From Pyrrhosoma nymphula (lineage: Eukaryota; Arthropoda; Insecta; Odonata; Coenagrionidae), in contig OY754335.1 of NCBI GenBank assembly GCA_963573305.1, positions 49,807,985-49,871,984 on the forward strand: a stretch of DNA of 64,000 nt, read 5' to 3'. Under the pieces are notes generated by a model, which worked only from the letters and a program-made list of their open reading frames with translations, ran no database searches and was not told the DNA's origin. A program made the translations under genes and the position numbers. Shown in pieces: positions 36,380-47,779 of this stretch (position 1 is the stretch's first letter; every line of letters begins with the position of its first letter).

Positions 36380-36592
36380 TTGTTGTTCGGGTGTACCCCG
36401 TGTACTTATTCAGGTGTGTTGTTACCAGACGTTTCGTGGCCGTTGCTGGTCACTTTATCTTAGGGAATCTTGTTTCAACATTTCCTAAGGTAACATAGGG
36501 AACATTCCTTAAGATAAAGTGACCAGCAACGGCCACGAAACGTTGGGTAAAAACATACCTGAATAAGTACGCGGGGTACGCCCGAACAACAA
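36380..36592. mobile_element. Foldback with 89-bp arms
   Basis: Arms 36380-36468 and 36504-36592 are about 90% complementary around a 35-nt centre. Both arms, read toward their outer ends, show AAGATAAAGTGACC, AGCAAC, GGCCAC, GAAAC and GT-rich sequence. This recalls a hammerhead with stem II GTGACC/GGCCAC, but box I is poor (CTTAAGA or CCTAAGA) and separated from stem II. Possible decayed HHR foldback; no target duplication found. Confidence 0.5.
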
Positions 36593-37572
36593 GAGGAATA
36601 CAGCTATACTGACCCGGCAAAGCTTCAACAAAGAAGGAGTACAGAAGAATATGAGAAGAGAAGACCATTTGGAGAATTATCAGGAAGACAAGGCCAATAT
36701 GGATGTATAGCATGCCATATTTTAGACATGACGAATATGTTAGGAACATAATAGAAGAAAAAGCCCCACGAGAAATACTGAGAGAAAAATACATAGACCA
36801 GAAACAACGGAACATAAAACAGAAGAACTACAAGCAAAACTTCGGAGCTGGAGCTACCAAGAACTACAAATTTTTATTGGAGCCAGTGCTGGAGCTTGAA
36901 ACTGCGTAATTTTCGCGCTTCGCCTCCGAATACCGATTTTTAAACATCCTGGTCAATGATGCGGGTATCTGAGCCATACTGTGATGAGGTCAGGTTAATT
37001 CCTGTTAAAATTTAATGCTCTTGAAATTCTTTAAGTTACTCAAAATTGCTTCTTATAGCGAAAAAATTTCGTCCTCTCCTTTATATCAATACCCTAAATG
37101 TGAGTGTGAATCCCTCCATTTTTTCGCACTATATACTGTATTTTGTAAATGTTTGAGACTATTTTGAGAGAATAGTTGCAAGTTTAACCAACAAGATGCA
37201 AGTTTAACACAGGGAACATTTTTAGTATTTTTGCATATAGACCCTATTCTTCTCTTTTAAATCTTTTAATAATAAAACAATAATCATTAATTGAAACGAA
37301 AAGTTTGGCCGGAGCCTGGGCAAAAAAATGAACCGGAGTTAGCGCCGGAGCGGGAGCCACTCCCTAAGGACTCGGCTCCAAATTCATGGGTACAAGGTCA
37401 ATAGTTAGCAAGAGAAATAATAGAATGGAATGCTGCAGTCAACCAAGCTTAGAATTGAATGGACAATGATGAGTTTTTAACATTCGTCTTGATTTTTTAA
37501 AGAAACTACAAAATTATTTTGTTCGGATGTGATTTCTGGCACTTAAGTCTGTCTATCTACGATAGTCTACGG

Positions 37573-38335
37573 CATGGTTCTACTAATACAAGGTAGGACC
37601 TTCCCGTGACCAAAATAAGTCCGTTCTGCAAATTTCGTCATCCTGATGACACAACCAGCAAATGACTCGAGATTTAGCATAGGAGTTGTTGATGTAACCT
37701 CCAATAATTTTGTTTTTAGCAACGACAGAATTGAGTTAAGTATTGGCGTAGCAAAACTTAGCGGCACTCACTTGTAAAGAAGATGATGCAGACGAGAGGA
37801 AAGCATGTTAGAGATGTGGGATAATGATATAGTGTCTTCCTCCCGAGGTCCCTCTGGGAGTCCTTCGGTATTTATGTCCCCTCCTTAACGCTTGATTCAT
37901 CCTCAGTGACCTCTTATTCCCAGCTAGTGAGTGCCACCAAGTTTTGCTATACCTATAGATATTTGCTTCCTTAAAAACCGATATAAAACATATTTAATCG
38001 GTTATAACAAGTAAATTTAGTTTAGAACCTAGCGCTTGATGTAATCCAAGCTGTGTCACAGCGTTCGACCCAAATGACCTACCTTGTATTAATAGTAGTA
38101 CCATGGTTTACGGTATTTGGTATTGGTGTAGCAAAACATGGTGGCTCTCGCCCGTACAGAAAATGACGTCTAGGAGAGGAGATCATACATGAGAGGATGG
38201 ATAAATATCCTTAGGTTCTCTCTAGAAGTCCACCTGAGCCTTGCGGTTCCTCTGCCTGCTCTTCAACGCATAATTCGTTCCCAGCCTAGTTCGAAACGCC
38301 CCGCTGGCAAGTGCCACCAAGTTTCGATTTTCCTA
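37573..38335. repeat. Duplicated module with inverted edges
   Basis: Segment 37738-37970 and segment 38118-38335 are diverged direct copies (GGYGTAGCAAAAC near the start, GAGTGCCACCAAGTTT or AAGTGCCACCAAGTTT near the end). CATGGTTCTACTAATACAAGG at about 37573 (20 nt) is inverted at about 38083-38104. Together this suggests a TIR element beside a second copy of part of itself. Confidence 0.5.
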
Positions 38336-38620
38336 TACGAGTCGTTTGGCGATTCAGCGATCGACGGGGAGCCTGTATTAGCAGGCAGGGCCCGCGGGGA
38401 GGGGAGGAACAGAGGGAGGGGTAGCGGAGGAGGGAGTGGTGGGAGGTCATTGGGAAGGCGAAGGGGCGGATGCTCGCGGTGGGATGGGCCATCAAAGCGC
38501 CCCGCGCCGAAATACAGCTCGCGGTGACTCACGACCGCGAAGCACCACGCGGAGGGCATTGGGTGGAGGAGGGAGGAGCAGGGGGCGAGTCATTCCGCTT
38601 ATGCTCCATCGCATTTTATC
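38336..38620. other. CpG- and G-rich stretch
   Basis: GC content is well above the surroundings, with many CG dinucleotides and GGGGAGG runs. Several overlapping frames on both strands (about 38189-38727) are by-products of this. It could be a CpG-rich promoter region of a gene outside recognisable range; no exon is supported. Confidence 0.35.
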
Positions 38621-40264
38621 CCTCCACGCAATCCAATCCCTTAACGCATTTTTCGGCCTTCTCTCACTCCCTGACATCATTTAAAAAACAATCTAAACAC
38701 TTATTTGAATGTTTGAGTGAGAATTAGCGTGGTGCTAGGATTTTGCCATATAGTATTTGGATACGCAGTAGCATTCCTCTGCGTGTATTCTGTTTTTTTT
38801 GTACGAGCTGGATGTGTCTAGCTCACGCGCTTTTCACTAGAAAACAGCTTTTAGTGCTTGATTTTTATTTATTCAATCTTCGGTCTCACTTTCCAATTAG
38901 TGTCATTTTTGACTAACAACATTCTTGTTCTCAAAAGTACAATCAATAGAACTGTAGTAAGTTTCTCAATTTATGTATTCTTCTGTGATTATTTTACGTG
39001 TATACACACCCACTACGCCGTTCCCTTTCTGCGTAGGTAAAGTCAACGACCTTAGTTATTGATGTTAGGCCAAGGAAACTAGCTCTCTTTTAGTAATCAC
39101 TTCATAATGCTTCATCCTTGTATACCTCTTTCACTTATATTACATTCATACGTTGCTTCATACACACTTTCCTATTATTAAGACTCCTAATGTCTCTTAT
39201 CGTGAAAGAAGGATCATTTGGAGTCTTTGTTTCTTCTCTACATTCACTCATGACTTTTTCATCTACCCCCTTCTCTCCCACTAATCACTATATCATTATA
39301 AATATGTTTTGCTATTCGACTCTCGACGATTCTTTCAAAGTATCCTAACCACGGAAGCACCTACCTTTCAGAGGTGCTCATCAGAGTAGCATGTAAATTT
39401 CTCAGGTATAATTTTATTCTCATAGTTCTATAATTGACATAAACTATGAAAATATTAAGATCATGAAAATACAAATATGATTTCTCATTGCTAATGATAA
39501 AAAATTTTCCTAGTTGCCAATTTGGACTAAGTAGGTGGCAGTTAAATGCATTTTGTCATTACAGCTTCAAAATCCGTCCTTATTCTATGCATTGAAAGCA
39601 ACTGATTTATATTAAAAATTGAATCAGATAAACGGATGCATGTAAATGATGAGTGTGAAAGTCATTATTTTCTATTTCTTATAATTATATTCTTATATTG
39701 AATAACCACCATCATTTAAGTTTAAAAGCCTTCAATCAATCATTTTGGCCATACGAAGGACAAGTCATAGACTACAAATTGATATTTTATAATCTCATGA
39801 ATAATTAGAGACAAATAATCACGCTGAGAACACCAGAATCATTATTATAACGTATTTAAAATAAATATTGTGTAACAGGGTGAGATAGAAACTATGCAAA
39901 ATTCTTTCTGCATATAGCACTTCGTAAAAATGTACATTAGAACGTTGATTTTTTAGGAGTATTACTCTAACCTTGAGGTTAAAATACATAGTCTCACGAA
40001 AGTATTACGAGAAATGCATATTTGTTTTGGAATTTATGAGTGGAGTTTAGATTGGCATATCTCACATAAACCCCTCGGCAGGAAAATTCCCACTCCTGAA
40101 TGAGGCATGAACATTTGTAAAGAAAAACTATTAAGAGAGAGCTAAAACTCCACCATAAATTTGCATACGTGAGATGGGAGGAAAAAACTGCACGCTCTTT
40201 AGCTCCCAAAAGAATAATGTGATGATTAAATATTATGATCCAAGCCATTAAAGGAAAATTATGG
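38621..40264. other. Non-coding sequence, no feature seen
   Basis: AT-rich, no recognised motif. Confidence 0.35.
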
Positions 40265-40345
40265 GATCAGGCTGGTGTGGTGGCACGAGTACTAGTTTTC
40301 CATCCCTAGGGTTCCAGTTCGAATCCCGGAAGGGGCGAATATTTG
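40265..40345 (+). mobile_element. tRNA-derived SINE head
   Basis: GGCTGGTGTGGTGGCACGAG (box A-like) is followed by a variable arm and AGTTCGAATCC (box B) within a T-stem-like CCAG/CCGG. No CCA-adding acceptor stem or paired 3' end follows. The downstream 300 bp (to about 40670) holds an unremarkable open frame. Confidence 0.55.
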
Positions 40346-40669
40346 CTTGCGGAATCCTGATCCCCACTTGGGTACCATGAGGAGAGCTCTTCAAGTAGTA
40401 TGCCGAATAGTACATTTAATGTTAGACTCCTTGGCACCTTTCTTTAAGATTAGGCTAATAACGCCGGGTTTCTCTCCATCTTTCGTCAATTCCCCGAGCA
40501 ATCCTGCCACAACCTTGTACAACCTTCTCACTTTCCGAGGTGACTCAACGTCGAACTTTTACAAACACTTAATTGGTTGTAACTATCATTGTGAGTTTTA
40601 TAACCTTGTTATTCAAACACAACGTAAAGGGAGAACGTTGGGTAGAAATATTTTTAATATCTAAGGTAT

Positions 40670-41640
40670 ATAAAGTCAATGATCTATCCGTTGTATGTGA
40701 TCATCTGTACTCTTCGCTTTCCTCTCAATTACTTCCTATTTTACCTAACCATCCTAGGCTTGAACCCATCATAACTACCTGACCCTGAACAATCGCGTGA
40801 CTACATCCCTAATGCTCTACGATTACCTCCGTCCAAACAACCCTCCCTCCTCCCACCACTCTTACTCCCGTTGCGTCATTTCATCCCCCTCTCTCCTCCC
40901 TCCACCCCTTACCTGTCCAAAAACATACCTCCTTATAAAGCTCGCAAAATGAACCAAAAATATCCTAATACGTAATAGAATGCCCAATGCTTGCCAAAAC
41001 CTAGGTTGGTTAAATAAACGTTGTGGAAACTTACATAGTATTTTTGTGATAATGTTATGCATTCTCCTGTCCTCAATGGCGCAAACGATCCCATTCGTCG
41101 ATCGCCTCCACAAATAACCTACCAAAAGCCATATTAAAATAGGAGTACGTGTTTTGTAAAGTGTGAAGTACATTTCATGAGTGCTGAAAGTAAGATTGTC
41201 GAGTGTACTGTGTCGAGTTGGGCAATTTGAAGTTGGAGGAACGATGAAATCGAGGGAGGAATGGGAATGGAGGAGAGAATAAAGCGAAGAAAATAAACGC
41301 CGAGGGAATGAAATAAAAAAGGGCTCTTTAATCTTGATTGGCCACGCTGGATTACGTCATGAGGTCTCGAAAAAAAATTCTCTCCACTCACTCTTCTTTT
41401 GTTTCTCCCCTCCCTCCATTTTAAAGACGCGGGTTACCGGACGCTCGGCGGCAATGAGCTATTCACGTGTCGGCGGCCATGTCCACCGGTCTATCCTCAT
41501 CGACAGTCGTCAGGAAATGAACTCTCCCCTCCCCCCCCCCCCCTTTCGTCCTCGCCACCCAAACAGGCCTGCCACTCGTCCGGTTTTCTAAACGAGTGGT
41601 GATGGAATTCAGGAAAAATCGAAAAAATATATGCACGCAT
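40670..41640. other. C-rich and CpG-rich non-coding sequence
   Basis: Pyrimidine-rich at 40680-40920 and 41390-41560, with a 13-nt C run at about 41528. No gene is supported, though 41400-41540 has CpG density suggestive of a promoter or transposon 5' region. Confidence 0.3.
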
Positions 41641-41649
41641 TTCTGATTT

Positions 41650-41860
41650 TTTACATCTGCTATGTACCGTGCGGGCCACCACTGTGTCGCACGGGGTGAT
41701 TCCATACAGGACTAGTCCCAGTTCAAATAAGAGCCTCGCAAGTTCCCCCGGCCGCTAGACGCAGACCAAAAAGCAGTCAGGAGAACAATGCTCTTTCAAA
41801 TCAGAAACTTGGAGATTGTTACGCACATGAACATACTAACATCTAGTACACTCATTAAAG
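41650..41860 (-). mobile_element. LINE 3' end with terminal hairpin
   Basis: On the minus strand the hairpin CCGTGCG...CGCACGG (41667-41694) is preceded by the shared block GCAGTCAGGAGAACAATGC-like sequence (about 41775-41795) and followed by a short GTAAAAAA end. Same 3' UTR family as 15067, 17293 and 47440. Confidence 0.62.
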
Positions 41861-41991
41861 ATGCAGCTACTGTTTAGTATTAGTATTAATCATAATTGAT
41901 GAATGCTAATAGATATTAATTCATGCAAAAACAAAATCATGCACGAAATTTTAAGCGGGGTGAGGTATTAATAATGATGACATGATATTAA

Positions 41992-44900
41992 CCCATTTAC
42001 GGCCGAGGTTAATATTCCCCAGAAATTCCGACATGTTTCATCATTTTTAGTTTAAATACAAGAAATGAAATATTGAAAATTTTGAAGCCCTAAAAAATTT
42101 ATTTATATTAAAAAGAAAATGGTGCGTTTTCGCACCTTTGGCGGAATATGGATTCTTCGGTTTACGTGCCAAGAAAAAAAAAACTAGAATCTTCTCCTTT
42201 TTTGCTATTTTATTTATAATTATAAAAATTAAAAAAAATAGTATTGGCCACATTTGGAATAAAAATAAACATTTCTACAACAGTATTACCCTTTTATTCA
42301 TGAAAATTTTGAAAACATTTAGGATGTAAGGGAACATTGCATTTTACACATGCATATACAGTGTGACTTTTACAAAGCCTGCACCTTCTCCTTGATAAAT
42401 CTTTCTCGATAAGATGACCTACTTTATCTTTTTTGATATCCATTGGTAAAGACATTCGTGATTGTGAGCCTTTTTTCGGATTAGATGATGTATCGGCATG
42501 TGTTTCTTCTTGATTGTCATTGGTAGCTCGGTCACCTTTCATTAGAGTTATTGCTACATATGACCTAAAATCAATTTGAGAAATTTTGTTCCCTGTAGCC
42601 TTTCTATAGATTTTCCATGAATTAGAACACAAACTGTCCAGTAAATTTATAAACAATGGCCACCACCTCTTTTTTCCCCTGACTTTGATCTATAATTCGC
42701 GATTGCACTATCATGAAGGTCAACTCCCCCATGTGTTTATTGTAATCCCCAATAACAAGAGGCAGTGGAATTGTTACTTCCTTTCTCTCCTTTCGGCTGA
42801 ATCTTTTCGCACTTACTAACGGAAATTTGGAACTGTTTTGCTAGCAACAATGACAACAGAATTATCATTCCATTTCACTACGGATATTTCAGATTCTTCG
42901 TCAAAAGCATAATCAAACGACCCTCGAGGTTTCCTCCCTAGGGTCTTAAATACTTCTAGCGGGCACTTTCCAGTTCTATTTTCCCGAATTGTACCAGTTG
43001 AAAGGCAACGTCTCTCTTTCAATGTGTGAAACAAGGAATAAGAAGAAACCGATGATGCGAAAGATCAGGAATTACTTCCAAGAATTCTAAAACAACATTA
43101 GTCCCTAACCCTGCCTTAGCTCCATCAGTGTTTGTTCTAGCCCCCCCCCCCCCATAAGGAACAAATTGGAAGAGGTAACCGTCATAAGAGCAAAGACACC
43201 ATGATTTGAATCCAAATCGTTACGGTTTATTTTTTATTAACATTTGAGCAGAGTGGCGTCCAAAATAGGGAACCATCTGCTCATCAATAGAAAGATAGTG
43301 TGAAAAAATCCCAAACTGTAAAAACTTTGAATTCAGCATGGTAAATATGGGTCTCAACTTGGCAAATGTGTCTGTTTTATCGAGTGAAGAGTTGTCAGAA
43401 AGGTGGATGTTCTTGATGCTTCTAAACCTCTGTCTACTCATGGTACGACTATCTAATTCTACGCCTTTATCCACGTGTTTAGACCAGTACATGTCCTGTT
43501 TTGGTAGCATATGGCATCCAGAGAGAATCAAAATCCCAAGAAACTTTTAAAAATCTAAGATACTCATGTCAAACTCATGGCTATCATGATCTGTAGCATA
43601 CTATTTTGAAAAAGTATTATCTTTTCTAAAACCTCATCATTTAGAAATGTCTTCTGGAGACATACTACTAAACTCATTTATTATTTTCTCGTCATATTCA
43701 TGTTCTTTGAAAATTGGATGGCTCGAAAATTTAACATCTATGTCTTTTTTCCAGTTAGAAAATGAGTACTTATTATCAGAGTGTTTGGTACCTTTTTTTG
43801 TGGCACTGGTGGCTATTGTTATCCTTCCTACGCACTCTGCAAGTTCTCCACTATACCATCGCCTCGATGTATTTCAAATGTTCCCGCGATGTCGTTGTTG
43901 ATGTGGTTCTCGACCATGATTTTTTCATCGATGTATTCTTCATCAGTGAGATTGTCGACGTCTGGTGGTATGTAGACAGCATCCGTTGCTTCATCCACAG
44001 AACCCACAGTTTCCTGTCACAGATTTCTTGGGTGGGCAAACATCTTCTTTTACGATCCATGTACAGTAATGGTAAACAGCTTTTAGTTTCGCAAAGTTTT
44101 ATAAAATGAAAATATACATGTATTGTTTGATGCTTACGTTGCCTGAAATATTGATGATCTTGAATCTATGGGGTCACATAATAACAGCTTGCCAATGCGT
44201 ATATTACAGTACACCTTACTTTTATAGCGAATGGCTAAGGTCAAAAGGGATAGACTGAAAGGCGATCCGCCGCGCAGTACGCCTTATATAGTCAGTACTT
44301 TCTGGAAGCTTCATGGACGGGGGTGGGAAGTAGGAGTGAAATGTGTGGCGTAGATTTCTGAAGGGTCGCCACACTTTCTTGAAGCCATCAACTACAGTTG
44401 GTGAGTAAAAGGTTCACCTCCTATCAAAGCACTACGGTGATCCGCTTTTGAATCCGACTTGCAGAAGCGACATTGTTGCACTCGACAGTCGCGAGACCAA
44501 TAAGATAGTATTTAAAATTTGCCGGTATATGACACCTTTACAATGTGTATGTGGATTCCACAAATGATTTCATAGCGGCATACAATGTTAGCGGACCAAT
44601 ATTTCCAATGCTTGTTGCTCGGTACGGTGCCTGCGGCTGGATCCTCCAAACCCACGAACGCCAAAGGTGCGTTAACGCACCATTGAATAAGACTAACGAA
44701 ATGGTATATTTCTAGATTTAAAATAAAATACAGAGTGATGAAGAATTCATAGCACATGTATAATAGGAGCATTAGGTTTCATATAAATGTTTAATCTGAT
44801 TATAAAAAAATATGTTAAATTAATAGGCGTCAGTGAACTAGAAATTGAGCAAATTAAAAAACTAATAACTAAATAACCACAACAAAATTTTAAAATAAAA

Positions 44901-45030
44901 TGGCTTGAAAAATAAATTAACTGTCTCAAGAAAGATTTAATACGGGAAAAGTTTTAAAAAATCAAGGATGATATTTTTTCACCAATTAATTAAAAAATTG
45001 TGTGGTTTCGCACCCTTGGCCGTAAATGGG
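41992..45030 (-). mobile_element. piggyBac-type DNA transposon, both ends present
   Basis: The left end CCCATTTACGGCCGAGG (41992-42008), just after a TTAA (41988-41991), is inverted at 45014-45030 with one mismatch in 17. TTAA target sites and CCC-starting termini are the piggyBac signature. The right flank reads AAAA where TTAA is expected, a decayed target duplication. A second inverted pair lies inside: 25-nt segments around GGTGCGTTTTCGCACC (42121-42136) and GGTGCGTTAACGCACC (about 44665-44680), matching 23 of 25. Total 3,039 bp, within the usual range for piggyBac elements. The encoded transposase is broken. Confidence 0.85.
42300..44060 (-). pseudogene. piggyBac transposase, multiply frameshifted
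   Basis: On the minus strand the pieces follow the order of a PGBD-type transposase. An acidic N-terminus (PPDVDNLTDEEYIDE) is followed by the first catalytic block (HYLSIDEQMVPYFGR; D of SIDE is the first acidic residue, 43220-43531). Then come RFGFKSWCLCSYDGYLFQF, LKERRCLSTGTIRENR (42816-43034), the third acidic region GGVDLHDSAIANY near 42700, and WKIYRKATGNKI. A C-terminal cysteine-rich domain ends it (CRLCKSHTVYACVKCNVPLH; 42294-42450). A stop after NKP, a run of C at about 43141, and several frameshifts break it. The element is therefore non-autonomous. Confidence 0.82.
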
Positions 45031-45148
45031 AAAACAAGAGCTAAGTCTCCTCTACCTAGTGAGAGTGTGAGTTACATAGAATTGATTGATTGGAAATATT
45101 ATGGGATATATGAGGTTACCCTGCTATATATCTCAGTTTCTCAATTTT

Positions 45149-45200
45149 TTAACCCTTTTACTACTAGAGGGCCGATCTATCGGCCCCCGGTGAATGTGCA
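45149..45200 (+). other. TTAA-CCCTTTTACTACT end-like sequence with palindrome
   Basis: TTAACCCTTTTACTACTAG (from about 45149) resembles a piggyBac-type terminus after a TTAA. It is followed by an 8-bp perfect palindrome GGGCCGAT/ATCGGCCC (45169-45186). No partner terminus was found nearby, so it may be a solo end or coincidence. Confidence 0.35.
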
Positions 45201-45599
45201 AAAACTGTCATAAAACTCCAAATATATAATTTAATATCTCAATCAAGTGATCGCTCATGAATAGCTTGCTATCAATAAGATTATCGGTAACAATCTATTA
45301 ATGGAAATCTGAATCGTATCATTGGAGTAGCGCTAGAGGCTACGTCTATTTCCATGACGTATCATAATTTCCCTCCAAAAAAATGCCTCATAATGCATTA
45401 CCGGAGTGAGAATTAAATTTAAGCTGCCTACAGGCCTTTTCACGACAGACAGAACACGACAAGTATTTCGTGCTCCATTTGTCCTCATAACTGAACCTAA
45501 ACTGATAAGCTAAACCCTTAATTTAGGGAAAAAACTTAAAGATTTTGTGAACTTCATCAAGCAAACGAAACAATTTTATTTCTTGGGTGGTGCGTAGGA

Positions 45600-46010
45600 T
45601 GAAAATGGATTTAGTAGCAGATACATTAGAAGGAGAATAGCGCTAGCGGGAGTAGTGTTCATTAATACAAGGGAGCTGATGAGGGGGATCTTATGTAAGG
45701 ATGCATAGAAAAGGTTAGGTTGGCAAAGAGTTCAATATGAAGTGAAGTGTTGTATGACGCAGAAACGTTGACCCTGAAAAAGGAAGACGAGAATGGACTT
45801 CAGGTGTTTGAGATGTGGGTGTGGAAGAGAATGGAGAAGGCGCGTTGAACGAAAAGGAAGACTAATGAGGAAGTGAACCTTGATATGGTTGGCGAGGAAT
45901 GGAAACTTTTGAATGAGATTACGAATAGGCAGAGTAGGTGGTTGGAAGGGGCACTGAGGGGCTAAGCTCAAGATCGTGATAGAGGGGAGGATATTGAGTA
46001 ATCGGGAAAG
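45600..46010 (+). pseudogene. RTE/CR1-like LINE ORF2 C-terminal remnant
   Basis: Plus-strand frames read VFINTRELMRGILCKD, ETLTLKKEDENGLQVFEMWVW, RKTNEEVNLDMVGEEWKLL and RQSRWLEGALRG. This is the conserved C-terminal stretch after the RT domain in many insect LINEs (YGAETW..., FEMW.WRRM, TNEEVL). Stops and frame changes occur throughout. A related but separate fragment lies at 57495-58110. Confidence 0.72.
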
Positions 46011-46099
46011 GGGAAAGAATAGGAAAGGTTTATGGAGGGAGTGAAGAGAGGTAGTACGTACGCTGGAATGAAGAAAGGAATTGTATAAAGAGATAAGCC

Positions 46100-47260
46100 C
46101 CAGCGCATGTAACAATCCAATGGGATTTTACTCAATTCCAATTGGGCATACGTTAACCGGTAATTTACCCTAATAATAATAATCAATCATTCGTGAATGA
46201 TCGAAACCTTGTTTATTTATTTTTTGTCATCTTGAGCCGATTTTCAAAATCAAACTCAATGATGAAAATTAACGGCTAATGACAAGTAGGGATCCTAATA
46301 TTGTTAGATATAGGAAACATTTTACGGGCAAAAGCCACGCTGAATCGGTTCTCTTCCATGCACTCTTCCGCCCGGTTTACTTCTTTTCGCAATCGCCGAC
46401 TCATGTAAAGCATTCCTCCGCCATTTCATTTGCCCTCGTCAGGACCATCCAAAAAGGGGCACTTGTAGGGTTATTCATGACTCTTTCTCAATGTTACGCA
46501 TGAAGCTTTATCCATCAATGTTGCAATTGTAGAAACAATGGATCCATCAGGTCGGATTTATTGGCTGGGAACATGCTGAGATGAGAGGAGACCGACAACT
46601 TAGGTCATAGATATGTACTTGCTAGTCAAATACAAGCGTAATGCTTTAAACTCCTTTGCGGCCAAACGTCTGGCAAAGAATACATACTAATTTTCATTAA
46701 TCACCGGTACTTAATATATTTCCAAAGATGACCGAAAATTGAAAAGCATGATTCTCTTAGGGCTGAAAACTTAAAGATTCCTTCGATTATGCCCTTCCAG
46801 CTTTTGGTAATGGCGTTTGGCTACAGCAACAACTATCATAAAGTTTCTTTTTTTATGCGAATATTAACTTTAGAAAAAAAAATTTTGGGTTACCACCCTT
46901 ACTAAATTATCTTTATACTATATATGCTAAATGTTATAGTCAAACAAATCTTTACTAGGTCAATAGTTCATTACTTATAGAGGTCAGTGCCGATATGTAA
47001 TGACCTATGTAAAAGAAAAAAATAACAAACAAGAAAAAGTAATATAATAAACATGAAACGGACATTTCATCACTAAATCTATGTATTTAAAGTAGGATTC
47101 TCGGCTGTTTCGTTATAAATGCTTGATGCTGTGTATGAAGCATTATATGCTATGAAGACGAGACTGAATTTTGCTCAGTGGATTAGATATGTACTTCTGT
47201 TTATTAACTTCCCAATGTCACTATTGCCTCATATCGCTTAAACTGTCACGCATGCTATAA
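46100..47260. other. Non-coding sequence, no feature seen
   Basis: AT-rich apart from a modest GC patch at 46340-46470. No recognised motif. Confidence 0.35.
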
Positions 47261-47269
47261 TTTTCTGGA

Positions 47270-47420
47270 TGTACCGGTATCTTGTAATATCCGTAATTTA
47301 AAAGTATAAGTGCGATATTCCACAGAGGAAAAATCATTCGCCTTGACCGGGATTCGAACCCGGATCCCTCGATAAAAGTATAAGTTATGCAAATCAGTAG
47401 TACCTAGTGTGTAAACTCGT
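47270..47420 (-). mobile_element. tRNA-derived SINE fragment
   Basis: On the minus strand GGTTCGAATCC (47350-47360) sits in the T-stem CCGGG/CCCGG, followed by GGTCAAGGCGAATGATTTTT. The same post-box-B body occurs at 63895-63930 (GGTCAAGTAAGATGATTTTT), so these are two copies of one SINE family. The 5' box A is weak. Confidence 0.62.
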
Positions 47421-47439
47421 GCACAGTGTGCTATAATGT

Positions 47440-47645
47440 TTGTCAATGTAGCACTCTCTTGGTTTCTGGTTTAGCCTTGCATTGTTCTCCTGACTGCTTT
47501 GTGGTCCTCGACTATCGGCCGGGGGAGCGTGCGAGGTACTGATTTGAACTGGGACGAGCATTGCTTACTTGATGTGGAATTACCCCGTGTCACACAGCCT
47601 GGTGGTCACTTTCACGGTATTTTATATACGTAGACGTAAATAACA
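47440..47645 (+). mobile_element. LINE 3' end with terminal hairpin
   Basis: Plus-strand copy of the 15067/41650 family: block TTGTTCTCCTGACTGC, then hairpin CCGTG...CACGG (47585-47617) and a decayed tail ACGTAGACGTAAA. 5' truncated. Confidence 0.62.
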
Positions 47646-47779
47646 ACGCATCTCCATTGATTCCAATTTCTTTGGCTCTGCAAGTGTTGTTGTCCAGGCT
47701 TTTATATCAGAAAATTGTCGCTGCCCATAAGGTTCCGAAGCGATACGATTCGCCAAAGAGGCTTGGATGTATATTCCCT

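Noticed and set aside
39360..39400. CTGATGAGCACCTC on the minus strand with GAAAG downstream
   Set aside because: The flanking bases form a different hairpin (GCACCT/AGGTGC) and GAAAC is absent.
43647..44109. Plus-strand open frames over the piggyBac element
   Set aside because: They are antisense to the transposase remnant, whose acidic N-terminus reads on the minus strand.
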